Translations under genes and position numbers: made by a program
Notes under the pieces: generated by a model
Told to the model about the DNA's origin: nothing
The model's input: only the letters and a program-made list of their open reading frames with translations
The model's database searches: none
Source of the DNA: Acidovorax sp. NB1
Lineage (GTDB): Bacteria; Pseudomonadota; Gammaproteobacteria; Burkholderiales; Burkholderiaceae_C
Reading direction: 5' to 3'
Length of the DNA: 64,000 nucleotides
NCBI RefSeq assembly: GCF_005405905.1
Contig: NZ_BJHU01000057.1
Span: 124,001 to 188,000 of the forward strand
Part shown: in pieces, positions 17,728 through 26,011 of the stretch
Position numbering within the stretch: position 1 is the first letter of the stretch
How the letters are laid out: each line of letters begins with the position of its first letter

Positions 17728-17910
17728 GAGAGCAAGGGCGCAGGCAAGCGCCACCAAAAAGTGAAGCTGGGCATGCTACCCACCGGGGCCCTCTGAATCC
17801 GGGGCATCGGCCCCGCGCCACAGAAAAGGCGGGAGCCTGCAGCGCACAAGCAACAGTGCGCCGTGGTCGGTGGGCTGCGCGCACGCCAACCAGCAAGGCG
17901 CATCAGGGCG

Positions 17911-18660
17911 TCACACCGCCTGCAGATACCGCCCCGCCAATTCCTTCTGCGCTGCGGCATCCACGCCCAGCACGTCCACCAGGTACGCCTGCAGCCCGCC
18001 AAAGTCGTTGTCCACCATGTGCAGCGCAGCGTCCAGAAACTCCTCTTGCACGCGCCACAGCACGGCCAGCACTTCTTCGGGGGCGTGGCTGCCCATGCCG
18101 GGCGGGCGCTGGTAGAGCGCGTTGGTGAGCAGGTAGTCGTGCATGACCACGTCGCGCGGCACGCCCAGGGTGAGCAGGATGAGGGCGGCGGCAAAGCCGG
18201 TGCGGTCCTTGCCTGCGGTGCAGTGGAACACCATGGGCGCATCGCTGGCCAGCAGCAGGCGGAACAGCTCGGCAAAACGCGGGGCGTTGTCGTGCACAAA
18301 GCCCCGGTAGGTGTCCTGCATCAGGCCCACGGCGTCTTGCGCGGTGAGCTGGCGGCCAGTGCGCTGCAGCTCCAGCGCGCGCTGCACCACGGTGGGTTCG
18401 ATGTGCAGGGGGTGGTAGGCCACGCCCGGCAGTGCGTAGGCATGGGCAGCGCTTTCGGCCTGGCCGCGAAAGTCCACTGCGCGGGCCACGCCCAGCTCGG
18501 CCAGCAGGGCCTGGTCTTGTGCCGTGAGGCCCGCCAGGTGATCGGAGCGGAAGATGCGCCGCCACTTCACGGGCCGCCCGCCGTGGCCGGTGTAGCCGCC
18601 CAGGTCGCGGAAGTTGGTGGCGCCTGCCATGGGCAGGGATCGGGTGGGGGTGGTCTGCAT
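17911..18660 (-). CDS. Tyrosine-protein phosphatase, IphP-like
   Basis: A 249-residue phosphatase with the P-loop HCTAGKDRT at residues 146-154 (Cys147 nucleophile, Arg153), the HCx5R signature of cysteine phosphatases. The N-terminus NFRDLGGY at 16-23 is the standard opening of the IphP/Siw14-like family, which acts on phosphotyrosine, phosphoserine or phosphoinositides. There is no signal peptide, so it is cytoplasmic. ATG 18660 is preferred to longer open frames upstream. It is divergent from the AraC regulator at 18804, with a 143-base shared region. Confidence 0.87.
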   Translation of the reverse strand: MQTTPTRSLPMAGATNFRDLGGYTGHGGRPVKWRRIFRSDHLAGLTAQDQALLAELGVARAVDFRGQAESAAHAYALPGVAYHPLHIEPTVVQRALELQRTGRQLTAQDAVGLMQDTYRGFVHDNAPRFAELFRLLLASDAPMVFHCTAGKDRTGFAAALILLTLGVPRDVVMHDYLLTNALYQRPPGMGSHAPEEVLAVLWRVQEEFLDAALHMVDNDFGGLQAYLVDVLGVDAAAQKELAGRYLQAV

Positions 18661-18803
18661 GGTGCGGGCGTGGGCCGGTGGGCGAAGCGCACAGCATAGT
18701 CGGGGCGTGCGGCAGGCGCGTGTCGCGCGGGTGGCTGGCAGGCCTGCCAAGACGCTGGTGGATTTGCCACCGCGCCTGGCCCGCTGGTGTGCAAAATCCG
18801 GGC

Positions 18804-19646
18804 ATGCAGCGTTTGGTGCCCGTCCCCTCCGATCTAAAACCCTGGCTGATGGCCGCCGTGGTGGTCGATGCCCCGGCGGCACTGGCGCAGTCGCATTTTC
18901 CGGCCATGGTGTCGAGCATGTTGGTGGTGCGGTTGGCGGGCCAGGTGGAGTGCCGGGGCGCGCCCGTGCCACCAGCGGCCTGGATGAGCGCCTGCACCAC
19001 GGCCACGGTTTACACCCACAGCGGGCCGGTGCAGGCCGTGGGGCTGGTGCTGCAGCCCGAGGCCGCAGCAGCGCTGTTTGCCAGTGCACGCGGGCAGGTA
19101 AACACGCGGCGGCCGCTGGCCGAGCTGGTGGGCCCGGAGTGGGCGGAGGTGGAACACGCGGTGCGGGCAGCGCCCCGCGATGGCGCGCGGCTGCAGGTGC
19201 TGTGCGACTTCATCCGGCAGTGGGTTGCGCCGCCATCCTCTTGCGAAGCCAGGCGGCTACAGGCGCTGGCCCTGCTGCAGGCGGCCAGCGATGGCGCTAC
19301 CGAGGATGGCCAACGCATGGGCCTGGGCCAGCGGCAGTTTGAACGGCGCTTTGTGGCGCACTGGGGCATGGCGCCCAAGCAGTTCCAGGTGATTGCACGG
19401 CTGAACAGCACGCTGGGGAGCGCCCTCGCAGCGCCCGGCGGCCCGGTGGTGGACCTGGCGGTGGACCAGGGCTACTACGACCAGTCGCACATGGCGCGCG
19501 ATGTGCGCCGGCTGGCGGGCGAGCCGCTGCAGGCCCTGGTGCAGGGCAGCCGCAGCCCCGTCAGCGCCCACTGGCCCCTGCAGGTGGGCGCGCAGGCGCA
19601 GCCGGTTCAGCCCGCCGAGCGGGCGGCGTCCATGCGCAAGCGCTGA
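18804..19646 (+). CDS. AraC-family transcriptional regulator
   Basis: A 280-residue regulator. The N-terminal half resembles the DUF6597-type sensing domain (MQRLVPVPSDLKPWL and a later GPVQAVGLVLQPEA). Residues 165-255 are the AraC double helix-turn-helix, with LGQRQFERRFVAHWGMAPKQ and, in the second motif, AVDQGYYDQSHMARDVRRLAGEP. Effector unknown. It is divergent from the phosphatase gene. Its last 40 bases overlap the convergent DUF2834 gene. Confidence 0.87.
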   Translation: MQRLVPVPSDLKPWLMAAVVVDAPAALAQSHFPAMVSSMLVVRLAGQVECRGAPVPPAAWMSACTTATVYTHSGPVQAVGLVLQPEAAAALFASARGQVNTRRPLAELVGPEWAEVEHAVRAAPRDGARLQVLCDFIRQWVAPPSSCEARRLQALALLQAASDGATEDGQRMGLGQRQFERRFVAHWGMAPKQFQVIARLNSTLGSALAAPGGPVVDLAVDQGYYDQSHMARDVRRLAGEPLQALVQGSRSPVSAHWPLQVGAQAQPVQPAERAASMRKR

Positions 19647-19954
19647 GCCAGGTACAGCGGCATCACAAACGCAAGGCCGATGCCAAAGCAGGCCGCAATG
19701 CACGCCCAGCGCCATGCGCCCAGGCGGTGGTCTGCCGCCACCCAGACCGAGAACGCCACGGCCGCCAGGTACACGTCGAAGGTGATGCCGGTGGTGAGCG
19801 CATTCGCGAAAGCGTCGCGCCAGAAAACGTCGGGCATCACACTGCCACCGGCCAGGAAGTACACGGTGTTGAAGTACCAGGGAACGGCCAGGCCCAGGGC
19901 GGCCAGCAGCCACAAAAAAACGCGCAGAGATCGAGAAGCAGGGAGGTGTTGCAT
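19607..19954 (-). CDS. DUF2834 integral membrane protein
   Basis: A 115-residue protein with three predicted membrane helices (about 10-30, 50-72 and 80-102). The PWYFNTVYF segment after helix 1 and the terminal helix before LAQRLR match DUF2834, a small membrane family of unknown function. Its 3' end overlaps the convergent AraC gene by 40 bases. ATG 19954 is the only suitable start. Confidence 0.78.
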   Translation of the reverse strand: MQHLPASRSLRVFLWLLAALGLAVPWYFNTVYFLAGGSVMPDVFWRDAFANALTTGITFDVYLAAVAFSVWVAADHRLGAWRWACIAACFGIGLAFVMPLYLAQRLRMDAARSAG

Positions 19955-20095
19955 CGGTGAAAAGCGCCTGTTCGTGCAGAGCGCCGGTGGTGAATCCAGG
20001 CCCCGATTGAATGCGCGCCACCCCCTAGCGGGCTAGGAAAAAAACGACATGCCTCTCACGGGCCTGATCGCCTCGGGCGGCCCGTCAACCGCCGC

Positions 20096-20446
20096 CTACT
20101 GCGAGGGCGGCAACGATGTGACGGCGCCATCCACCGGCAGTTCCTGACTGCCCTTGGGGCACGGCTGGTCGGTGTAGGTGGTGCGGCCATCCCGCACACA
20201 TTTGCGCGGCTGCGGAGCCACGGGCTGGGACGCGCCCGCCTGCGCGGGGCGGGCCTGCGTGGCGGCGGGGCGCTTGTCGAGCGGCAGGGATTCGGGCCCG
20301 GGGCGGGTCATCCTTTTCCAGGCCTGCTCGGTCCAGGGCCCGGCCTGGGGCAGCCACTGGTCGGCGGTCCACCAGGCCGCCGCTGCGGCGGCCAGCAGCA
20401 GTGCAGCCAGGAGGGACCAGAGTGCTCGTTCGCGGGTGCTGCGCAT
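20096..20446 (-). CDS. DUF4124-type membrane-anchored protein
   Basis: A 116-residue protein. Hydrophobic residues 9-26 (LWSLLAALLLAAAAAAW) form an anchor. A Pro/Ala-rich linker leads to a short C-terminal domain with RKCVRDGRTTYTDQPCP, the two-cysteine core of DUF4124. These are small envelope proteins of unknown function, common in betaproteobacteria. The domain is truncated compared with longer DUF4124 proteins. No operon partner. Confidence 0.72.
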   Translation of the reverse strand: MRSTRERALWSLLAALLLAAAAAAWWTADQWLPQAGPWTEQAWKRMTRPGPESLPLDKRPAATQARPAQAGASQPVAPQPRKCVRDGRTTYTDQPCPKGSQELPVDGAVTSLPPSQ

Positions 20447-20513
20447 GGGGTGGGCCTGCAGTGGGGTGGAGGACCACCAAGCTTAAAACATCACAGCGCC
20501 CCAGCCCACACGG

Positions 20514-21107
20514 TCACTGCTGCTTGGCTTGGGCCGCAGGGCGCCCGTAGCGCGCCGTGAGCGTGGCCTTGCCCAGGCTGTGGGCGTTGATCATGTACCC
20601 GGCCAGCGCGGCAGTGGCGTCGGCGGGCAGGTCCAGGCGCGGCACCTTGAGTGCGTGCACGGTGAAGATGTAGCGGTGCGGCGCATCGCCCTCGGGCGGG
20701 CAGGCGCCGCCCCAGGCGGCCACGCCGTAGTCGATGCGCACATGGCTCGCGCCTGCGGGCAGTTGTGCGCCACCGGCTGCACCCGTATCGGCGCGCAGCG
20801 CGGTCACGCTGGCGGGGATGTTGACCACCGACCAATGCCACCAGCCCGAGCCCGTGGGCGCGTCGGGGTCGTACACGGTGACGGCATAGCTCTGCGTACC
20901 AGCGGGTGCGCCGCTCCAGCGCAGGGCGGGCGACTGGTTGTCGCCCGCGCAGCCAAAGCCCTTGAATTCGAAACGCGGGGGCAGCGAGCTGCCTTCGGCA
21001 AAGTCGGGGCTGGTGAGGGTGAAAGCCTGGGCCTGGGCAGCCAGTGCAAGGCCCAAGGTGGCGACGGTGGACAGGGCGCGGAGCGCGCGAGAGAGGGGTG
21101 AAGGCAT
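20514..21107 (-). CDS. YbhB/YbcL-type PEBP (Raf kinase inhibitor-like) protein
   Basis: A 197-residue phosphatidylethanolamine-binding-protein homologue with a signal peptide (residues 8-27, cleavage near AQA). Family motifs are SPALRWSGAP, DPDAPTGSGWWHWSVVNIP (ligand pocket), and GACPPEG-x-x-HRY. Bacterial members are secreted or periplasmic and of uncertain function. AAGGAG precedes ATG 21107. Monocistronic. Confidence 0.88.
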   Translation of the reverse strand: MPSPLSRALRALSTVATLGLALAAQAQAFTLTSPDFAEGSSLPPRFEFKGFGCAGDNQSPALRWSGAPAGTQSYAVTVYDPDAPTGSGWWHWSVVNIPASVTALRADTGAAGGAQLPAGASHVRIDYGVAAWGGACPPEGDAPHRYIFTVHALKVPRLDLPADATAALAGYMINAHSLGKATLTARYGRPAAQAKQQ

Positions 21108-21243
21108 CAGAAAGGCTCCTTGCGATAGCGGGGTGAAACAAGGCCTTGATGGTGCGGTGCGCCGTGGCATGGTACTGGCCCGGCGGCGTCAAAGGCTGTG
21201 CGCGGCGCGTCAGTCAGATGAGCGCTTAATCAGTGCTCCACCC

Positions 21244-21299
21244 GTTCAGGCTGAGCCCGTCGAAGCCTCGGGCAGCGCTTCGACTGCGCTCAGTGAAGG
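21244..21299. repeat. REP-like imperfect palindrome
   Basis: Two arms of about 23 bases: GTTCAGGCTGAGCCCGTCG then AAGC on the left, and GCTTCGACTGCGCTCAGTG then AAGG on the right, as imperfect inverted complements. The words CAGGCTGAG and CGTCGAAG are typical of REP-type elements scattered through proteobacterial genomes. It lies between the PEBP gene and the AraC gene. Confidence 0.6.
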
Positions 21300-21338
21300 A
21301 TTTGCTTTTTTAGATGCCGATCGGCACCGGCCCCCGCC

Positions 21339-22115
21339 TCAGGGCCGCAGCTGCGAGGGCGGAAAACCAAAACGCTCGCGGAACGCGGCGCTGAAGCGGC
21401 TGTGCGATTCATAGCCGCAACGCGCCGCGATCTCGGACACCTGCAGCGCGGAGCTTTGCAGCAGCACCAGGCCTGTCTCCAGCCGCACATCGCGCAGGCA
21501 CTGGCTCACGGTTTCGCCCTCTTGCGCCAGGCGGCGCTGCAGGGTGCTGGCGCTGGTGGCAAAGGCGGCGGCGATGCGCTCCACCGTCCAGTCGGCCTGG
21601 GGGCTGGGGCCCACGAGGCGGCGCACGCGCTCGGCCCAGCCCAGCTCACCGGGCGGGGCAAACACAATGCCCGCCTCGGCCAGCACCAGCAGCACTTCAA
21701 GCGCGCGGTGCTCCCGCAGGGCCTGCGAGCTGGTCGCGTTCTCCAGCGCGGCCACAGCGCGCCGGTAGCTGTCTTCAAACGCTGCATCGGCCGCCAGGCC
21801 CGCGCAGCCCTGCACCGCAGGCACCGCCGCAAACTGGCCAAACTGGCGGTGGAACTGCCCGACCAGCTCCGGCGCAAAACACAGCAGCCGCGCCACATAG
21901 CGGCCCTGGGGTGCCGGGTCGTTGACGATCTCCCACTGCGCGCCACGCGGCAGCACAAACACCCGCCCGCTGGGGTAACGGTGCCCGCCGCCCGGTGTGA
22001 CGAGGTGTTTGGTGCCCGAGACCACCCAGCCCACCGAATCCATGCGCACCGTGACCGTGTGGACGCGGTGGTGGACCGTGGTGGCGATTTGCAGGGACAG
22101 TGCGGGTTCGGCCAT
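21339..22115 (-). CDS. AraC-family transcriptional regulator
   Basis: A 258-residue regulator with an N-terminal cupin-like sensing half (HRVHTVTVRMDSVGWVVSG, a later GRVFVLPRGAQWEIVN) and a C-terminal AraC double helix-turn-helix. The latter reads VERIAAAFATSASTLQRRLA, then VSEIAARCGYESHSRFSAAF. ATG 22115 is the only good start. The upstream neighbour is the small lipoprotein gene, 63 bases away on the same strand. The regulon is unknown. Confidence 0.88.
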   Translation of the reverse strand: MAEPALSLQIATTVHHRVHTVTVRMDSVGWVVSGTKHLVTPGGGHRYPSGRVFVLPRGAQWEIVNDPAPQGRYVARLLCFAPELVGQFHRQFGQFAAVPAVQGCAGLAADAAFEDSYRRAVAALENATSSQALREHRALEVLLVLAEAGIVFAPPGELGWAERVRRLVGPSPQADWTVERIAAAFATSASTLQRRLAQEGETVSQCLRDVRLETGLVLLQSSALQVSEIAARCGYESHSRFSAAFRERFGFPPSQLRP

Positions 22116-22178
22116 CCATTTATTCCTTGCGGCTCACGCCCCTCTGTCAGCCCCGGCTTCGCGCGGGTGCTGGGCAGG

Positions 22179-22403
22179 TCAGCGCGAGCGCTCGCGCGTC
22201 ACGTTCACTTCGATGTCGCCAAACACGGTCACGCCGCTCGCGCTCTGGGGCTGTTGCTGGCTGGCCGGGTCGCTGGAGCGCGCAGCGCCTGCCGTGCTGG
22301 TGCAGCCGCCCAGCGCACCGGCAAACGCCAGAACCACCAGCGCGGTGCGCCAGCAGCCTTTTGCGCACAATGCCGCGGGTGCCGGGCCGAGCGCCTGCAT
22401 CAT
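22179..22403 (-). CDS. Small lipoprotein
   Basis: A 74-residue protein with a lipoprotein signal: hydrophobic LVVLAFAGALGGC with the lipid-accepting cysteine at residue 34 (LGGC), then a short Ser/Gln-rich chain. It would be anchored in the envelope. ATG 22403 overlaps the topB stop as ATGA, so it is translationally coupled to topB, an odd partnership. No family recognised. Confidence 0.6.
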   Translation of the reverse strand: MMQALGPAPAALCAKGCWRTALVVLAFAGALGGCTSTAGAARSSDPASQQQPQSASGVTVFGDIEVNVTRERSR

Positions 22404-25309
22404 TCGCCGCCCAGGTGGTTGCCCAGGATGCCCGCCAGCTCGAACATGCCTGCGCTGTCCTTGCCGAACACGGCGCGCAGCTTGTCGTCGGCCACGATGG
22501 TGCGCTTGTCCTTGGGGTCTTGCAGGTTGTGGGTCTTGATGTATTCCCACATCTTCTTGACAGCCTCGGGGCGGGCCACGGGTTCGTTGCCAATCACGGC
22601 GGCCAGGGCGGCGCTGGGGGCCTTGCCTGCGGCGGCCTTGCGCGGGGCTTTGGCAGCGGTGGTTTTGGCAGCGGCCTTCTTTGCAGGGGCTTTTTTGGCC
22701 GCTGCGCCCGCCTTGCTTGCCTTAGATGCTACTGTTTTTGCAGCAGCGCCCGGGCGGGGCGGGAACTTGCTGGGGGCAAACTCGAAGTTGACCTTGCCCG
22801 CGTCCTTGTCCCACGCCAGGTGGGCCTTGAAGTTGCGGCGCGTGCGCATGCTCACAAACTTGTCGAGCAGGTCGGTCTTGCCGGTTTCGAGCAGCTTGGT
22901 CATCTGCTCGCGCTCCACGGGCTGCTGCAGGATGATCTTGCCACTCTTGAAGGTGCAGCTGGGCGTGGGCTGCGCGGTGGTGGGCACTGCCTTGCTGCAC
23001 ACGTAGTTGCTGCCGTGCTCGTGCACTTCCGATCCGCAGATGGGGCAGGCGCCCAGCGCGGCGTCTTCAAACTCGACAATCTCGCCAGACTCTTCGCCCT
23101 TCTTGTCATCGCCAAAGTCGAATTCGAGCTTGTAGTTGTGCGCCTCGTCGTCGTACTTGATGACGATCTCGGACGTGAAGGGCCAGCCTGCCTTGGAGCG
23201 GAAGCCCTCCAGCGGGCCGATCTTCTTGTCGCGCAGCAGGGCGTTGGCCTCGGCCGTCTCGAACGTGCGGCCTGCAGGCGATTTGCCAAAGCTGAATCCG
23301 CAAGGCTCCGCGCCTGGCTTGCCCACGCAGGCAAAGCGGCGGTAGTTCTCTTTCACCACACCGCCGCAGTTGGGGCAGGGCGATTCGAGCGTGGCGTAGT
23401 CTCCGGGGATGGTGTCGCGGTCGTATTCCTTGGCCTTTTTCACCATGCGCTCGGTCATGGCGGCAATCTCGGCCATGAAGGCTTCGCGGCTGAGCTGACC
23501 CTTTTCCATCTGCGAGAGCTTGTACTCCCACTCGCCGGTCAGGTCGGCGCGGCAGAGTTCTTCCACCTCCAGCCCGCGCAGCAGCGTCATGAGCTGGAAG
23601 GCCTTGGCCGTGGGGATCATCTCGCGGCCTTCGCGCAGCATGTACTTTTCAGTCAGCAGGCCTTCGATGATGGCGGCGCGGGTGGCTGGCGTGCCCAGGC
23701 CCTTTTCCTGCATGGCTTCGCGCAGCTCATCGTCGTCGATCTGCTTGCCCGCGCTTTCCATGGCGCCGAGCAGCGTGGCTTCAGAGTAGCGGGCGGGGGG
23801 CTTGGTCTTAAGGCCCTTGGGGTCCACCTGCAGGGTGTTGACCATTTCGCCGGGTTTGACCGGCACCAGATTCTGGCCTTTGTCGCCGTCCTTGCCGCCT
23901 TCGACTTCGTCGGCCGCTTCCTTGCCGTAGATGGCCAGCCAGCCCGGCTTGACCAGCACCTTGCCTTCGGTCTTGAAGCTGTGGGGTGCCACGGTGCTGA
24001 TGCGCGTGGTGACGGTGTATTCGGCGCTCGGGAAGAACACGGCCATGAAGCGGCGCACGACCAGGTCGTACAGCTTCTGCTCGGCCTCACTCAGGCCGCT
24101 GGGTGCCTGCAGCGTGGGGATGATCGCAAAGTGATCGCTCACCTTGCTGTTGTCGAAGATGCGCTTGGACGGGCGCACGTAGTTGTTGTTGAGCGCCGTG
24201 AGCGCGTGCGGCGCCAGGTGGCGCATGCCGCTGTCAGCCAGCATCTCGAAGGTCTGCTTGGCGACGGGCAAATAGTCTTCGGGCAGCGCGCGCGAGTCGG
24301 TACGCGGGTAGGTCAGGGCCTTGTGGCGCTCGTACAGACTTTGCGCCAGGGCCAGCGTGGTTTTGGCGCTAAAGCCGAACTTGCCGTTGGCCTCGCGCTG
24401 CAGGCTGGTCAAATCGAACAGCAGTGGCGATGCCTGCGTGGTGGGCTTGCTCTCTTCGGTAACCGTGGCCTGCTTGCCGCGCACGGCATTGGCAATGGCC
24501 TGGGCTTCCGCGGCCGACCACACGCGGTCAGCGCGGGCTTCCACGTCCTCGCCTTTCTTCCACTTGGGGTCGAACCACTTGGCGGGGTACTCGCCCGCCT
24601 GGGCACCAAAGGTGGCGTGGATTTCCCAGTAGTCACGGCTGATGAACTTGCGGATCTTTTCTTCGCGCTCCACCACCAGCGACAGGGTGGGCGTTTGCAC
24701 ACGGCCCACGGTGGTCAGAAAGAACCCGCCGTCGCGCGAGTTGAACGCCGTCATGGCGCGGGTGCCGTTGATGCCGACCAGCCAGTCGGCCTCGCTGCGG
24801 CTGCGCGCCGCGTGGGCCAGGCCTGCCATCTGCTGCTCAGAGCGCAGGGCGCCGAAGCCGTCGCGGATGGCCTGGGGCGTCATGGACTGCAGCCACAGCC
24901 GCTTGACGGGCTTGCCCAGTGGCTTGGCGCCACCCGCGTACTGCTCGATCAGGCGGAAGATCAGCTCCCCTTCGCGGCCCGCGTCGCAGGCGTTGATGAG
25001 TTCGGTCACGTCCTTGCGCTTGGCCTGCTTGACCACCGCGTTCAGGCGGCTCTTGGTCTTGTCCACGGGCTTCAGGTCAAAGAACGGCGGAATCACGGGC
25101 AGGTGGGCAAAGCTCCACTTGCCGCGCTTCACATCGAACTGCTCGGGGGCCTGGATCTCCACCAGGTGGCCCACGGCGCTGGTGACCACATAGCGGTCGT
25201 TCTCGAAATGGTCTTCGTGCTTGTCGAACTTGCCCGCCACGGGCGTGAGGGCGCGCACGATGTCTTGTGCCACCGAGGGTTTTTCTGCAATTACCAGGGT
25301 CTTGGTCAT
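22400..25309 (-). CDS. topB: DNA topoisomerase III with H1-like tail and SWIB domain
   Basis: A 969-residue type IA topoisomerase that relaxes and decatenates DNA. The N-terminal TOPRIM domain has DAGREGELIF at 109-118; the catalytic tyrosine is Tyr334 in TYPRTDS. Two four-cysteine-type zinc segments follow the core (CPNCGG..C and CPICGS..C). Residues 850-900 are an Ala/Lys/Pro-rich tail resembling histone H1. Residues 901-969 are a SWIB/MDM2-type domain (WEYIKTHNLQDPKDKR, then KLRAVFG and FELAGIL). Plain topB of E. coli is about 650 residues and lacks these additions. ATG 25309; divergent from the SET gene. Confidence 0.93.
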   Translation of the reverse strand: MTKTLVIAEKPSVAQDIVRALTPVAGKFDKHEDHFENDRYVVTSAVGHLVEIQAPEQFDVKRGKWSFAHLPVIPPFFDLKPVDKTKSRLNAVVKQAKRKDVTELINACDAGREGELIFRLIEQYAGGAKPLGKPVKRLWLQSMTPQAIRDGFGALRSEQQMAGLAHAARSRSEADWLVGINGTRAMTAFNSRDGGFFLTTVGRVQTPTLSLVVEREEKIRKFISRDYWEIHATFGAQAGEYPAKWFDPKWKKGEDVEARADRVWSAAEAQAIANAVRGKQATVTEESKPTTQASPLLFDLTSLQREANGKFGFSAKTTLALAQSLYERHKALTYPRTDSRALPEDYLPVAKQTFEMLADSGMRHLAPHALTALNNNYVRPSKRIFDNSKVSDHFAIIPTLQAPSGLSEAEQKLYDLVVRRFMAVFFPSAEYTVTTRISTVAPHSFKTEGKVLVKPGWLAIYGKEAADEVEGGKDGDKGQNLVPVKPGEMVNTLQVDPKGLKTKPPARYSEATLLGAMESAGKQIDDDELREAMQEKGLGTPATRAAIIEGLLTEKYMLREGREMIPTAKAFQLMTLLRGLEVEELCRADLTGEWEYKLSQMEKGQLSREAFMAEIAAMTERMVKKAKEYDRDTIPGDYATLESPCPNCGGVVKENYRRFACVGKPGAEPCGFSFGKSPAGRTFETAEANALLRDKKIGPLEGFRSKAGWPFTSEIVIKYDDEAHNYKLEFDFGDDKKGEESGEIVEFEDAALGACPICGSEVHEHGSNYVCSKAVPTTAQPTPSCTFKSGKIILQQPVEREQMTKLLETGKTDLLDKFVSMRTRRNFKAHLAWDKDAGKVNFEFAPSKFPPRPGAAAKTVASKASKAGAAAKKAPAKKAAAKTTAAKAPRKAAAGKAPSAALAAVIGNEPVARPEAVKKMWEYIKTHNLQDPKDKRTIVADDKLRAVFGKDSAGMFELAGILGNHLGGE

Positions 25310-25375
25310 GTTGGGGCTCTCGCCAGTCATTCTGGTTGCCCGGGGCCGGCCCGGGCGCTTCTACAATTCGGCTCT

Positions 25376-25432
25376 CACGCGCATGCACACGCATGTACGC
25401 GCATGTACGCGCACGCACACACATGTGTGCAC
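25376..25432. repeat. 57-bp uninterrupted alternating purine-pyrimidine tract
   Basis: Every base from 25376 to 25432 alternates pyrimidine-purine; the words GCATGTACGC and CACACACATGTGTGC recur. Such tracts favour Z-DNA under negative supercoiling. It lies between divergent topB and the SET-domain gene, 67 bases from one start and 24 from the other. Confidence 0.85.
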
Positions 25433-25456
25433 TATCAAGTTAACAGAGTTTTTGCC

Positions 25457-26011
25457 ATGCCCCGCTCCGCATCGCCCGCCGCCCCCACCGTTGCACCCGG
25501 CCGCCGCATCCAGACCCGGCGCTCGGGCGTGCATGGCAAGGGCGTGTTTGCCGTGCAGGATATTGCAGAGGGCGAAGTCCTTGTGGAGTACACGGGCGAA
25601 GTGATCGGCTGGCAGGAGGCGCAGGACCGCCACCCCCACGACCCCCTGCAGCCCAACCACACGTTCTACTTCCATGTGGATGAAGACCATGTGATTGATG
25701 CAAAGTTCGGCGGCAATTCGTCGCGCTGGATCAACCACAGCTGCAATCCCAACTGCTACGCCGACGAGCAAGACAAGCGCATCTTCATCACGGCGCTGCG
25801 CAACATCAAGGCCGGGGAAGAGCTGAACTACGACTACGGCCTGATCATTGAAGAGCGCTACACGCCCAAGCTCAAGGCCGAGTACCCCTGCTGGTGCGGC
25901 AGCCCCAACTGCCGGGGCACGCTGCTGGCACCCAAGCGCGGCTGGGCACCACCGGTGCCGCTGCCGCCATCCAAACCCTCCGCCAAGGCAGCCAAAAAGG
26001 CCCGGCGATGA
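25457..26011 (+). CDS. SET-domain protein lysine methyltransferase-like
   Basis: A 184-residue protein with a complete SET domain: GKGVFA at 27-32, NHSCNPNC at 93-100 (SAM pocket and pseudoknot), ELNYDYG at 122-128 (catalytic Tyr), and a post-SET CWCGSPNCRG at 145-154. A short Lys/Arg tail (KAAKKARR) ends the protein. SET enzymes methylate protein lysines with S-adenosylmethionine; bacterial substrates are seldom known. ATG 25457 follows an AT-rich leader. The stop overlaps the birA start (ATGA), so the two are co-translated. It faces topB, whose tail is lysine-rich. Confidence 0.9.
   Translation: MPRSASPAAPTVAPGRRIQTRRSGVHGKGVFAVQDIAEGEVLVEYTGEVIGWQEAQDRHPHDPLQPNHTFYFHVDEDHVIDAKFGGNSSRWINHSCNPNCYADEQDKRIFITALRNIKAGEELNYDYGLIIEERYTPKLKAEYPCWCGSPNCRGTLLAPKRGWAPPVPLPPSKPSAKAAKKARR

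Noticed and set aside
25376-25432. Possible CRISPR or direct-repeat array
   Set aside because: The repeated GCATGTACGC words have no spacer structure; the tract is a simple purine-pyrimidine sequence.
22100-25456. A plus-strand open frame of more than 1100 codons opposite topB
   Set aside because: It is a GC-rich antisense shadow: the minus strand encodes a full topoisomerase with all motifs, while the plus frame shows no domain.
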